The notes under the pieces are model-generated. The model was not told where the DNA came from. It did no database searches and saw only the letters and a list, made by a program, of their open reading frames with translations. Shown here piece by piece: positions 55,600 to 64,000 of a DNA stretch of 64,000 nucleotides. How positions within the stretch are numbered: the first letter of the stretch is position 1; each line of letters begins with the position of its first letter. Origin of the DNA: Euryarchaeota archaeon UBA557 (GTDB lineage: Archaea; Thermoplasmatota; Poseidoniia; Poseidoniales; Thalassarchaeaceae); NCBI GenBank assembly GCA_002503285.1, contig DARI01000021.1, positions 15,767 to 79,766 on the forward strand. The letters run 5' to 3'. A program made the position numbers and the translations under genes.

Positions 55600-58270
55600 A
55601 GATATAGAAGAAGCAATAGAAGAAAATGATAATATCCCTGATGGAAATATATTAAATCATCCTCTCAATAAAGAAATGAAGACTTCATACATCAATTATG
55701 CAATGTCTGTGATAATCGGGCGTGCATTACCAGACGCCAGAGATGGGCTAAAACCTGTCCATAGAAGAGTCTTGTATGGGATGTATGAAGGTGGCCATAC
55801 TTCAGAAAAGAAATTTAGTAAATCAGCACGATCAGTTGGGGATGTTATGGGAAAATATCATCCACATGGTGATCAATCTATTTACGATACAATGGTTAGA
55901 ATGGCTCAAGATTTTTCATTAAGATACCCACTTGTCGATGGTCAAGGGAACTTTGGATCAATAGATGGCGACCCCCCGGCGGCAATGAGATATACGGAAA
56001 GTCGGTTAGACAAAATTTCCAAACATATGCTTGAAGATATTGAAAAAAATACTGTTGATTTTCAACCTAACTTTGATGACTCTGAAAATGAGCCAACAGT
56101 TCTACCATCCCGTTTACCAAACTTATTATTGAATGGCAGTGATGGAATTGCAGTCGGAATGGCAACAAGAATGCCTCCACATAATTTAAATGAAGTATCA
56201 GGAGCTGTAAATTTACATGTTGAGAGGATTATAGAACAAGGAGTAGAAAATAAAATAATCCCGAATATCACAATAGATGAATATATGGAACATGTACAAG
56301 GACCTGATTTTCCAACTGGAGCAGGAATACATGGCGTAGATGGAATATATGACATGTATGCAACAGGTAAAGGAAAATTTCACGTGCGTTCCAAATGTGA
56401 AGTTATTGATGATAGCAAAGGTAAGAGAATAATTGTTCATGAAATACCTTATCAGGTAAAAAAAGCAGATATGCTTGTACACATAGCAGGACTGGTTAGT
56501 AGTGGCTCCGTAATAGGTATTCGTGACATTAGAGATGAATCTTCAAAAGAAGGAATTAGAGTATTGATTGAAGTAAAAAATAATGCTGATCCTTATGCAG
56601 TATTGAATCAATTATTCAAATCTAGTAGATTACAAGAATCTTATTCTGCAAACATGATGGGAATTCTAGATGGCCGCCCAGTATTACTTACATTACCTGT
56701 TATTTTGGATACATATGTTTCACATAGAGAAAATGTGATTGAACGCAGAGCCCAATTTGAGGTCAATAAGGCTGAAGCTAGGGCTCATGTGCTTGAAGGA
56801 CTTGTAAAAGCACAAGAAAGAATTGATGATGTCGTTGCAATAGGGAAGGCGAGTAAAAGTCGGGAGCAATTTGAATTAGTACTACAAGGAGAACAATTTT
56901 TGATAGATGGCATTGATGCTTTTGATTTTACAGTACTTCAATCTAAAGCAATCGCAGAGAGAAGGTTGTACCAATTAAGTCAATTAGATGTTAATAAAGT
57001 TAAGATAGAATTCGAGGAGTTAATACTTAAAATTGAAGACTTGAATGAAATAATAACATCTCGGACTCGTAGATTGAAGATTCTTATAGAAGAATTAAAT
57101 GAAATGGTAGAGAAACATGGAGATGAACGTCGCTCATATATTGATCCTATGCCACTATCAATGGACAGAGAAGATTTGATAGAGGAACGTGCGATTGCAA
57201 TTACGCTTTCAGAAGATAATTATATTCGTCATATGCCTGCTGAAAACTTCAGAGTTCAGAATAGAGGTGGAAAGGGACTAAAGGGAGTAATAACAAAGGA
57301 AGAAGATACTCCTCAGATGATCATTACTTGTTTTAGCAAGGATAGATTATTAATATTTACAGACCAAGGGAGAGTATACGGATTGAAGGCATGGGAAACT
57401 CCACTAGGATCAAGGTTATCAAAAGGAGGGCATATCAGAAATATTTTAGGTAGTCTGCGAGAAGATGAAAATATCGTTTCAATAATGCCACTTAGTAAAG
57501 AATTAATAGAAAATCCAGAAGGTAAATATTTACTTTTTGCCACACATTTGGGCTTAATAAAGAAAACTAGACTTGAAGAATATGTACGTATCAATAAAAA
57601 TGGGAAATATGCATTAAGATTTAAACTTGAAGGTGATAAATTAGTTAATGTAAGGAGTGGAACCGACGATAGTGATATTGTAATGATTTCTAGTACCGGA
57701 TTTGCTAGTAGATTTGCTTGTTCGAATATAAGGGCATCTGGACGTGTCTCTGCAGGAGTTTGGGGGATTAAAACTGGAAATCGTAAAGGTGCAGATGGAG
57801 GGCATGTTGTGAGTATGATTGCTACAGACGATTACGATACACAGATACTAACAATTACGCGTAATGGAATGGCGAAAAGAAGTAGACTAGGAACTTCAGA
57901 AAAGATAGCTTCTTTGGATATGGAGGGCAATCATAAAACAGATAATAATACAGGAGATTTGATGTTTAAAACTGATGGTTATAGAAAAACTCGACCTGGT
58001 GCTAAGGGAGTATATACAATGCATGTAGATGAGAAGGATGCCATAATTAGTGCCACTCATATTCCAGATCTCAGAGACAATATATTTTTATTAACAAAAA
58101 AGGGAATGATGATTAGACTTAGTGCAAGTCAGACCAAGGAAAGTAAGGGTAAGAAATCAAAGGGTACAAGAATAATGGAATTAAGAAATCCAACTAAATC
58201 AGGATTTAAGGATAGTATAATATTTACAGCAAGATTACCTGCTGAATTGATTGATTCTGAAGAAGAGTGA
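55589..58270 (+). CDS. gyrA: DNA gyrase subunit A
   Basis: Breakage-reunion subunit of gyrase. Typical segments are SVIIGRALPDARDGLKPVHRR, GKYHPHGDQSIYD and the active-site Y135 in GDPPAAMRYTESRL. The C-terminal beta-pinwheel carries the GyrA-box VQNRGGKG near residue 555, needed for wrapping DNA and for negative supercoiling, so this is gyrase rather than topoisomerase IV. It is 893 residues. Translation begins at a TTG with an almost perfect Shine-Dalgarno (55573-55582), overlapping gyrB. Bacterial gyrase is known in several euryarchaeal lineages, including Thermoplasmatota. Confidence 0.97.
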   Translation: MTSEDIEEAIEENDNIPDGNILNHPLNKEMKTSYINYAMSVIIGRALPDARDGLKPVHRRVLYGMYEGGHTSEKKFSKSARSVGDVMGKYHPHGDQSIYDTMVRMAQDFSLRYPLVDGQGNFGSIDGDPPAAMRYTESRLDKISKHMLEDIEKNTVDFQPNFDDSENEPTVLPSRLPNLLLNGSDGIAVGMATRMPPHNLNEVSGAVNLHVERIIEQGVENKIIPNITIDEYMEHVQGPDFPTGAGIHGVDGIYDMYATGKGKFHVRSKCEVIDDSKGKRIIVHEIPYQVKKADMLVHIAGLVSSGSVIGIRDIRDESSKEGIRVLIEVKNNADPYAVLNQLFKSSRLQESYSANMMGILDGRPVLLTLPVILDTYVSHRENVIERRAQFEVNKAEARAHVLEGLVKAQERIDDVVAIGKASKSREQFELVLQGEQFLIDGIDAFDFTVLQSKAIAERRLYQLSQLDVNKVKIEFEELILKIEDLNEIITSRTRRLKILIEELNEMVEKHGDERRSYIDPMPLSMDREDLIEERAIAITLSEDNYIRHMPAENFRVQNRGGKGLKGVITKEEDTPQMIITCFSKDRLLIFTDQGRVYGLKAWETPLGSRLSKGGHIRNILGSLREDENIVSIMPLSKELIENPEGKYLLFATHLGLIKKTRLEEYVRINKNGKYALRFKLEGDKLVNVRSGTDDSDIVMISSTGFASRFACSNIRASGRVSAGVWGIKTGNRKGADGGHVVSMIATDDYDTQILTITRNGMAKRSRLGTSEKIASLDMEGNHKTDNNTGDLMFKTDGYRKTRPGAKGVYTMHVDEKDAIISATHIPDLRDNIFLLTKKGMMIRLSASQTKESKGKKSKGTRIMELRNPTKSGFKDSIIFTARLPAELIDSEEE

Positions 58271-58314
58271 TGTACCGTTCGACTTAAGCCGATATCTAAG
58301 GTGCGAGTGCTGTT

Positions 58315-58401
58315 GCGGCAGTCGCATAGCCTGGCCATTGCGATGGATTGCTAATCCATTGGTGTTTCACCGCGGGAGTTCGAATCTCCCCTGCCGCGCC
58401 A
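58315..58401 (+). tRNA. tRNA-Ser (anticodon GCT), CCA encoded
   Basis: Type II tRNA with a long variable arm. The acceptor GCGGCAG pairs with CTGCCGC, the anticodon stem is ATGGA/TCCAT with loop TTGCTAA, the variable arm is GGTG-TTT-CACC, and the T-arm is GGGAG-TTCGAAT-CTCCC. Anticodon GCT reads AGC/AGT serine codons. CCA is encoded at 58399-58401. No intron. Confidence 0.95.
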
Positions 58402-58446
58402 CAAATAAGCCACTAACTTGAAGTCCATTTAGGATATGAGAATAAC

Positions 58447-59280
58447 ATGAATGCTGCATATCTGTCTGCAATTGGAATTATAATTATAATTTTGATTATT
58501 ATAATTTTTTTCAGATATTTTAATCTAAAACCGTCTAATGATAGAGTTTGGGTCGTCGACAATAAAGAATTAGCCTTTGTTGAATTCGAGGGTGAAGAAG
58601 TAATAATTAAAAATATTAGGGATTTTAATTGGAGGAGTACAAGAGATTATGATGAAAAATGGATAAATAGGAAATTTGATATGACAAAGGTTTCAAAAAT
58701 ATGGTTTATTCTAGAGTATTTTGACCCTAAAAAAAGGCAAATGGCACACACCATAATGAGTTTTGAATTTGAGGATGGGACTAGAATAACTTGCTCAATA
58801 GAAGTCAGAAGAGAAGTAGGCGAAAAATATCATCCAATAAAGGGTTTGTTTCGTAAATATGAATTGATATATGTTTGGGCCACTGAAAGAGATTCAATAG
58901 GAGTAAGGGGCAGATGTAGAAAGAATTCAGTAACGCACTTATTTGAAGCAATAGTATTGGGAGAAGGAAATGAGAGAAATCTCCTTGAATCATATTTGAA
59001 GAGAACCAATAAATTATATGAAAAGCCTGAATGGTACAATACAATAACAAATACATGTACAACAAATATTGTAAGGCATGTAAATGAAGTATACCCTGGA
59101 AGAGTCCCGAAGGCAGTTGCGATATTTTTACCTGGATTAAGTCCGAAACTGCTACATAAGAATAATCTTGTTAAAATAGATAAAAATTTAGAAGAGAGTT
59201 TGGAAAATAGTATAATAGATAAGAAAGCATTGGAGTGGGATAAGAAAGTAGATTTTGGTGATCACATAAGAAGGCAGTAA
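58447..59280 (+). CDS. DUF4105 (Lnb N-terminal-like) membrane-anchored protein
   Basis: A 277-residue protein with one N-terminal membrane helix (residues 8-24) and an outside domain. The DUF4105 signature is strong: MSFEFEDGTRITCSIEVRREVGEKYHP (part: SFEFEDG, EVRREVGE), GLFRKYELIYVWATERD, and WYNTITNTCTTNIVRHVNE. The likely catalytic pair is H101 (AHTIMSF) and C204 (NTCTTN), a papain-like arrangement. In bacteria this domain forms the N-terminal part of Lnb, a lipoprotein transacylase. An acyltransferase or cysteine hydrolase role here is inference. It stands between tRNA-Ser and aroA. Confidence 0.8.
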   Translation: MNAAYLSAIGIIIIILIIIIFFRYFNLKPSNDRVWVVDNKELAFVEFEGEEVIIKNIRDFNWRSTRDYDEKWINRKFDMTKVSKIWFILEYFDPKKRQMAHTIMSFEFEDGTRITCSIEVRREVGEKYHPIKGLFRKYELIYVWATERDSIGVRGRCRKNSVTHLFEAIVLGEGNERNLLESYLKRTNKLYEKPEWYNTITNTCTTNIVRHVNEVYPGRVPKAVAIFLPGLSPKLLHKNNLVKIDKNLEESLENSIIDKKALEWDKKVDFGDHIRRQ

Positions 59281-59321
59281 ATAGATAGTCACATTAATCA
59301 AGTTCTTGTGCATTATACCAG

Positions 59322-60509
59322 ATGGAAATATTTCCGATTAAATTATCGGGCCCTGTTCATTGGTCATTACCGCCATCTAAAAGTCACATGATTAGATGGT
59401 TAATGCTAGCATTTCAATCGAAAAATGATTTTATCATAAAATTTGATGGTACACCTGGAGATGACATTATGTCTGCCGTTCATTGTTTGAATATCTTAGG
59501 ATTAGAAGTTGAGAAAAATAAATCTTATTGGAAAATATTCGGTGAAAAGGGAACTAACGATGAAACAAAAATAATATTAAATTGTGGAAATTCTGGAACT
59601 ACGGTAAATTTTCTAACTGCGATAACATCTATGATGAATAAAGAAGTTACAATTGAGGGAGATGAATCTCTCAAAAAAAGAGATTTTTCTCATTTAAACA
59701 ATGGATTAAGAAAATTGGGGTGTCATATTTCTGGTGATAGTCCGCCATATACCATTTTAGGGCCAATTACAAAAAGAAGAGTAGCTTTGGGCATTGATAT
59801 TTCCAGTCAACCACTTTCGGCAATAATATTATCATCACCCACGCATATTGGAGAAATTATTATTGATACTATTGGAAAAAGTGTGAGTAGTGAATATGGA
59901 GATTTAACGATCGAAATAGCAGAAAAATGTGGAATTAAAATTACTAAAAATAAAGATGAATTAATTGTAAATACGACGCATTTAGAATTACCTGATGCAG
60001 TACAGATACCCTCGGAAAGTAGCTTGATTCCTATTGCAATACTTCTTTCTGAATTACATGACGTAGAATTAATATTATCAAATAATAATAAAAATAAATT
60101 TTTAAATTCAGGAATTGATATATTGAAATCCAAGGGTCTAGAAAAAATCAATTTATCTGACTATAGTGATATGATAACTCCTGCTGCTGTATTGTTGGCC
60201 ATAACGAATGGAGGAGAAATAACTGGAGTAAAACACGCTCGTGGCAAAGAGTCAGATAGAATAGAGAATACTAAAAATTTAATAGAAGATTTTGGCATGA
60301 AATGTGAAATAATAGGAGATGAAATAAGGATACCAGGGCATCAAAAACCGAAAAAACCGAAAAAACCGGTTGAAACTTATGATGATCATCGAATTGCAAT
60401 GACAGCCATAGTATTAGCGACACTCACGGGTGCAAATATTATAAATCCTGAAATATCTTCAGTAACTGATCCTGAATTTTTAGATAAAATAAATAATATC
60501 ATAATTTGA
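59322..60509 (+). CDS. aroA: 3-phosphoshikimate 1-carboxyvinyltransferase (EPSP synthase)
   Basis: Shikimate-pathway enzyme joining PEP and shikimate-3-phosphate. Substrate motifs are LPPSKSHMIRWL (lysine in the PSKS motif), LNCGNSGTTVNFL, DISSQPLSAIILSSP, GVKHARGKESDRI and YDDHRIAMT. The 395-residue length is slightly short of the usual ~427. A 9-base tandem repeat (60343-60368) adds a KPKKPKKP stretch just before the DDHRIAMT motif. It is followed by the EamA transporter gene, which overlaps its end at an alternative TTG. Confidence 0.95.
   Translation: MEIFPIKLSGPVHWSLPPSKSHMIRWLMLAFQSKNDFIIKFDGTPGDDIMSAVHCLNILGLEVEKNKSYWKIFGEKGTNDETKIILNCGNSGTTVNFLTAITSMMNKEVTIEGDESLKKRDFSHLNNGLRKLGCHISGDSPPYTILGPITKRRVALGIDISSQPLSAIILSSPTHIGEIIIDTIGKSVSSEYGDLTIEIAEKCGIKITKNKDELIVNTTHLELPDAVQIPSESSLIPIAILLSELHDVELILSNNNKNKFLNSGIDILKSKGLEKINLSDYSDMITPAAVLLAITNGGEITGVKHARGKESDRIENTKNLIEDFGMKCEIIGDEIRIPGHQKPKKPKKPVETYDDHRIAMTAIVLATLTGANIINPEISSVTDPEFLDKINNIII
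60343..60368 (+). repeat. In-frame 9-bp tandem repeat inside aroA
   Basis: Three near-identical copies of AAAAAACCG (the first missing one A) encode KPKKPKKP. Being a multiple of three, slippage would add or remove KKP units without breaking the frame. It lies next to the YDDHRIAMT substrate motif of EPSP synthase. Confidence 0.7.
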
Positions 60510-60517
60510 GTGATCAT

Positions 60518-61486
60518 ATGTTTGAAAATTATAAACGTGATTTTAGTACTCATTTAATATTATTATTTGTATCAATTATTTGGGGCACATCATGGGCTGC
60601 AGCAAGAATATTAAGTAATGGATTTGAAGATAATCCAGCCACTATGGGGCCTGCAACTTCTGCATGGATAAGATATTTGAGTGTGGTTATTATTTTCTAT
60701 ATTTGGTATTCATATAAGTTTTTCAATAGACAGAGCGTTAGATTTTTACCCCCTAATAAAAGTATTTTTAACGACATGTGCGTATTAGGTTTATTTGGAG
60801 TAATGGTTTATCAACTACTTTTTATGCATGGAATGAAATGGACGGCAGCTGGTGATGCATCAGTAATAATGCCAATTAATCCAATCTTTACGGCATTACT
60901 GGCAGTTCCATTGTTAGGTCAAAAAATAACTAAAAATATATTTTATGGGATGTTAATTAGTATAATCGGCGTCATTATAATTGTTGGATGGAGCCCAAAT
61001 ACGGACATTACCCTTAGAGATAGAATGCTTGGAGATTCCATGATATTGATTGCAGCTTTCTCTTGGGCATTGTGTTCAATAATAACAAAAAAGACTATGA
61101 TTAAAAATATTAAATTAAGAATTTTACCATCTGAGATAGTAATATGGTATTCATTGATAGGTTGGATTATGTTAACTCCCTGGATGGTCATGGAAATTAT
61201 ATCAAATGATATCATAAAACCTAACTTTACTGAAATTATAATAATTTTATATTTGGGCATATTTTCTACTGTTCTTGCTAACGTTTGGTTTGCAATCGGT
61301 ATAGAAAAAATAGGCCCTACATCTACTTCTGCATACATATTTCTTGTCCCAGTTTTTGGAATATTAAGCGGATGGTTAATTTTAGGAGAAAATATTGGAT
61401 TATCAATGATATTAGGATTTATATTAATTGTTGGAGGAGTTAGAAAGGTGCAAATAGATAGTAGTAGATTGAATAGTAGTCAGTAA
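60518..61486 (+). CDS. EamA/DMT-superfamily transporter
   Basis: A ten-helix membrane transporter of the drug/metabolite superfamily, usually exporting amino acids or metabolites. Two EamA repeats are visible, with IIWGTSWAAARIL in the first and FSWALCSIITKK opening the second. VFGILSGWLILGENI and FILIVGG end the protein as is typical. The ATG at 60518 is preferred, as GTGATC lies just upstream; a TTG at 60506 overlaps aroA. Substrate unknown. Confidence 0.85.
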   Translation: MFENYKRDFSTHLILLFVSIIWGTSWAAARILSNGFEDNPATMGPATSAWIRYLSVVIIFYIWYSYKFFNRQSVRFLPPNKSIFNDMCVLGLFGVMVYQLLFMHGMKWTAAGDASVIMPINPIFTALLAVPLLGQKITKNIFYGMLISIIGVIIIVGWSPNTDITLRDRMLGDSMILIAAFSWALCSIITKKTMIKNIKLRILPSEIVIWYSLIGWIMLTPWMVMEIISNDIIKPNFTEIIIILYLGIFSTVLANVWFAIGIEKIGPTSTSAYIFLVPVFGILSGWLILGENIGLSMILGFILIVGGVRKVQIDSSRLNSSQ

Positions 61487-61551
61487 TAATACTACACTAC
61501 TGCCTTATTGTTAAATACAAAAGGTCTGTCGGTAAGAAAAGAGGTTATCCA

Positions 61552-62091
61552 ATGGCACGTAAACCAGCAGTAATGTATCGTAGGATAAAGGGCCAATCTT
61601 TTACACGTAGGAAATACACCGGTGGTGTCCCAAATAATAGAATTCTACGTTATCATATGGGTAATAGAAAAAAGGCTGAGGCGAATGAGTTCTTGGTTAC
61701 CATTGAGTTGAAAGCAGATAATCCATGTCAAGTGAGAGATAGTGCATTAGAAGCAGCTAGACAGGTTGCAAATGCAACAATTAGAGATTCATCAGGAACA
61801 GAGGGTTATGCCCTAAGAATGCATACATATCCTCATCAGATTCTTAGAGAAAATAAACAGGCCACAGGCGCAGGAGCAGATAGAGTTTCCCAGGGTATGA
61901 GATTATCTTTTGGAAAAAATGTAGGTACTGCAGCTAGAGTGCAAAGAAATCAGACAATTATGTCAATAAAAACTGATCCTGCAAACTATCTAGCTGCCAA
62001 GAATGCATTAAGGAAGGCAAATTGCAAGTTCCCTACTCCTTGCACTACAACCGTAACTAAGGGTTCCGAGCATTTGAAAGGTTTAGTTTAG
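61552..62091 (+). CDS. rpl10e: Large ribosomal subunit protein uL16 (L10e)
   Basis: Archaeal/eukaryotic L10e, near the peptidyl-transferase centre and required for late subunit maturation. MARKPAVMYRRIKGQSFTRRKY (part: YRRIKGQSFTRRKY) is the canonical opening, and MRLSFGKNVGTAARV is the core of the functional loop. Length 179 residues is typical. GAGGTTATC, a close match to the anti-Shine-Dalgarno, precedes the ATG. Confidence 0.96.
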   Translation: MARKPAVMYRRIKGQSFTRRKYTGGVPNNRILRYHMGNRKKAEANEFLVTIELKADNPCQVRDSALEAARQVANATIRDSSGTEGYALRMHTYPHQILRENKQATGAGADRVSQGMRLSFGKNVGTAARVQRNQTIMSIKTDPANYLAAKNALRKANCKFPTPCTTTVTKGSEHLKGLV

Positions 62092-62103
62092 ACGTGAAAT
62101 ATC

Positions 62104-62682
62104 ATGGAAGATAGTTCCTCATTAAGAATTCTCCAAGATTCTTTACTTGGTGCTCCAATAATTTGGAAGGGTGATTATCCATATTTTATTCATCCCATAT
62201 CTGATGGCATACCAAGGATGGAAGCAAAAGTTTTGAGAGCAACAAGAGATCTAATAGTTTCAATTGTTGACTGGAATGAAATTGATTTGATAGTAAGTGT
62301 TGAAGCAATGGGTTTGCCATTATTGGCAGCTGTTGGAGATGCAACAGGCAAGCCCACCGTAGTAATAAGGAAAAGATCATATGGAATGGAGGGAGAAGTT
62401 TCAGTGAACGTATCTACGGGATACTCTGAATCAACCGTTTATATCAATGACATAAAGAAAGGAGAAAAAATATTAATTGTTGATGACGTAATTTCCACTG
62501 GAGGAACATTGGAACCAATTCTTCAAACTTTACAAAATATGGGAATAATACTACAAGACATAATTATAGCCATTGAGAAAGGTAATGGATTAGAACGCTT
62601 GAAAAATGAAAGACCTGAGTGGCCAATACGTTCCCTTGCTAAAATTGAAATAATAGATGGTAAAGTCGGAATAATTGAGTGA
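62104..62682 (+). CDS. Purine phosphoribosyltransferase, archaeal Hpt-like
   Basis: A 192-residue type I PRTase salvaging hypoxanthine/guanine (or adenine) with PRPP. The PRPP loop is ILIVDDVISTGGTL, and VVIRKRSYGMEGEV matches the archaeal Hpt substrate region. EAMGLPLLAAVGDATGKP is the preceding strand-loop. Base preference cannot be set by eye. It lies 12 bp after L10e and nine bases before dph2 in the same direction. Confidence 0.85.
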   Translation: MEDSSSLRILQDSLLGAPIIWKGDYPYFIHPISDGIPRMEAKVLRATRDLIVSIVDWNEIDLIVSVEAMGLPLLAAVGDATGKPTVVIRKRSYGMEGEVSVNVSTGYSESTVYINDIKKGEKILIVDDVISTGGTLEPILQTLQNMGIILQDIIIAIEKGNGLERLKNERPEWPIRSLAKIEIIDGKVGIIE

Positions 62683-62691
62683 GGAATCTAA

Positions 62692-63801
62692 ATGGACCTA
62701 GAAAGACATGATTTTCAATTAGAGGAATTAGTTGAAAGAATTAAAGATAATGATCACAGATTAATCGCCCTTCAAGTGCCTGAAGGATTGAAAATGCAGG
62801 CTCTTGAAATGATGGATATGATAGAGGGAGATTCATCTGCAAAGGTAGTTTTAGCTGCAGATCCCTGCTATGGTGCTTGTGACTTAGTGCATGATAAAAT
62901 GAGAATGATGGGGGTAGAATTAGTTGCACATATGGGCCATAGTCAGATGAATATAGATTCAGGAATGCCAACTCATTTCATACCAGTTACATATGATGGG
63001 GATCCAGAAATAGAACCTGTTTTAAAAATATTGATGAAACATAGAGAAATGTCAAAAAATAGATTAATAGAGTCAAAAGAAGAGACAGAACTGACTAAAG
63101 AAGAAGCCCAATCACGTTTTCTTGATGCAGTAGGAAGAGTATCTCCACTTACAGGTAATAAATTAGGATTAGTTGGATCTATTCAACACCTACACCTTTT
63201 GGAGAGTTATAAAGAAAGGCTAGAGAATGCTGGTTTTGAAGTTGTAATACCAGTGGGAGGAGAGAGGTTATCTTTTCCAGGTCAAGTTCTTGGATGTAAT
63301 TATTCAGGAGACCAGGATGATATTGGCCACTACATATTTCTTGGCTCTGGAGATTTTCATCCCATTGGATTAGTGATGCATACGGGAAAACCATTAGCAT
63401 TACTTGACCCCTATAATGGAGAAGCAAGCGAAATGGGACTAGATAGAATAGAGAGAATTCTTAGGCAGCGATTTGGACTAATAATGTCAGTAGATAAATG
63501 TAAAACATTTGGCATCTTAATCGGAGAAAAACCAGGACAGATGAGAAGAAATTTAGCGATTCGGATGAAAAGACTATTGGAAAAGCATGGTAGAAAGGGA
63601 TATTTATTAGCATTGGATCATGTAAGTCCGGAATTAATAGATTTTTATCCAGTGGATGCATTTGTCAATACTGCTTGTCCAAGAATAGCCATTGATGATT
63701 CAGTGAGATATGCTAAAGCATTGATAACGCCGTACGAACTTGAAGTAGCATTAGGTGAAAAGGAATGGGAAAATGGTTATCAATTCGATGAAATACCTTG
63801 A
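62692..63801 (+). CDS. dph2: Diphthamide biosynthesis radical-SAM-like enzyme Dph2
   Basis: Starts diphthamide synthesis on archaeal elongation factor 2 by transferring the 3-amino-3-carboxypropyl group of SAM with an unusual [4Fe-4S] cluster. The three ligand cysteines, one per domain, are C59 in DPCYGACD, that in GCNYSG (mid-protein) and that in NTACPRIAIDD near the end. LVGSIQHLH is typical. The 369-residue length includes a lysine/glutamate-rich insert after residue ~115. Last complete gene of the window. Confidence 0.93.
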   Translation: MDLERHDFQLEELVERIKDNDHRLIALQVPEGLKMQALEMMDMIEGDSSAKVVLAADPCYGACDLVHDKMRMMGVELVAHMGHSQMNIDSGMPTHFIPVTYDGDPEIEPVLKILMKHREMSKNRLIESKEETELTKEEAQSRFLDAVGRVSPLTGNKLGLVGSIQHLHLLESYKERLENAGFEVVIPVGGERLSFPGQVLGCNYSGDQDDIGHYIFLGSGDFHPIGLVMHTGKPLALLDPYNGEASEMGLDRIERILRQRFGLIMSVDKCKTFGILIGEKPGQMRRNLAIRMKRLLEKHGRKGYLLALDHVSPELIDFYPVDAFVNTACPRIAIDDSVRYAKALITPYELEVALGEKEWENGYQFDEIP

Positions 63802-63963
63802 TAGGTACGTAATAGCAATAATATTCTTATAAATTTAGAATTCAATTATATTATTATAATTATTATTCTCCATAATAAATTCATTAAGATATTCTAGATA
63901 ATTGATAAAATAACTATTAGATATGGATAATACACCATCTTTGAATGATCTTGGATATTATGA

Positions 63964-64000
63964 TTATTCTTCTTCATCATCTGCAAGAAGTGCTTCCCAA
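63964..64000 (-). CDS. Probable 3' end of a minus-strand gene (partial)
   Basis: On the minus strand the edge reads W-E-A-L-L-A-D-D-E-E-E then a TAA stop. The acidic tail after a helix-like stretch looks like a genuine C-terminus, and only 11 codons are visible. An alternative plus-strand frame beginning with ATG at 63923 (MDNTPSLNDLG) is also open to the edge; the serine run it encodes looks less natural. The AT-rich 160 bases between dph2 and this point show nothing else. Confidence 0.4.
   Translation of the reverse strand, partial: WEALLADDEEE

Noticed and set aside
60943..61338. Open frame of 131 codons antisense to the EamA transporter
   Set aside because: Hydrophobic composition simply mirrors the transporter's helices; no independent evidence of a gene.
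63923..64000. Plus-strand gene starting at the right edge
   Set aside because: The frame is open but encodes a serine run with no recognisable start context; the minus-strand acidic C-terminus is the more natural reading. Only more sequence can settle it.
1..64000. CRISPR arrays, insertion sequences, prophage, rRNA genes or a replication origin
   Set aside because: No spaced direct repeats, transposase or phage genes, rRNA segments, orc1/cdc6 gene or origin repeats were recognised by reading.

Overview
The window is a compact, AT-rich stretch of archaeal chromosome. Archaeal identity rests on genes confined to archaea and eukaryotes: PolD small subunit (DP1), ribosomal proteins L37e, L44e, S27e and L10e, aIF2-alpha, Nop10, Csl4, Nmd3, Dph2, and an archaeal-type TyrRS. 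Alongside these sit bacterial-type genes: DNA gyrase A and B, an E. coli-type PurF, a class II CCA-adding-type nucleotidyltransferase, RmuC, an M23 peptidase, a cytochrome c maturation ABC exporter, glutaryl-CoA dehydrogenase with EtfBA, and a DUF4105/Lnb-like protein. This mix, with very large secreted proteases and PKD proteins, fits a marine planktonic member of the Thermoplasmatota, most likely Marine Group II (Poseidoniales) or a relative such as MG-III. The lineage is inferred from gene content, not from a marker tree.

Layout. 0.1-12.3 kb: HAD phosphatase, DP1, CinA/PncC-like protein, tRNA-Val, a Pcm-like methyltransferase, a HEAT-like repeat protein, a ParB/SerK-like protein, the tRNA nucleotidyltransferase, a GcvH-like protein, an acyl-CoA dehydrogenase, HMG-CoA synthase, TyrRS and a small conserved protein. 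12.4-18 kb: a secreted propeller-like protein, glutaryl-CoA dehydrogenase with EtfB/EtfA, then purF. 18-22.4 kb: L37e, two membrane proteins, and a classic archaeal information operon (L44e, S27e, aIF2-alpha, Nop10, PAC2 protein, PepE). 22.4-31.3 kb: radical SAM/HhH protein, Csl4 fused to an RRM, METTL5-like methylase, aspartate-semialdehyde dehydrogenase-like protein, RmuC, M23 protein, PGI/PMI and Nmd3.

31.4-34.8 kb: ccmAB (fused), ccmC, ccmD, and a divergent rhomboid protease. 34.9-39.8 kb: a 1633-residue membrane-anchored subtilisin. 39.8-44.4 kb: Nfu-like protein divergent from sufCBD, then a DUF2085 protein. 44.4-52.6 kb: an extended thymidylate kinase-like protein, two membrane/secreted proteins, and a 1368-residue PKD metalloprotease divergent from a glutamine cyclotransferase-like protein. 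52.6-64 kb: aroD, gyrBA, tRNA-Ser, a DUF4105 protein, aroA, an EamA transporter, L10e, a purine phosphoribosyltransferase, dph2, and probably the 3' end of a further minus-strand gene.

Genes are packed with ATGA, GTGA or TTGA overlaps, and many starts have Shine-Dalgarno sequences matching AGGAGGTGATC. No non-coding gap exceeds about 200 bp. No CRISPR array, insertion sequence, prophage or rRNA was seen. The lifestyle suggested is aerobic or respiratory, degrading proteins and probably amino acids or fatty acids, with secreted proteases, ETF-linked dehydrogenases and c-type cytochromes. The most unusual features are the Csl4-RRM fusion, the CcmA-CcmB fusion, the two adjacent membrane proteases sharing a C-terminal zinc-ribbon tail, the kinase-like protein with a 220-residue unknown domain, the zinc-ligand-poor L44e, and the paired GGGTT dyads in front of gyrBA.
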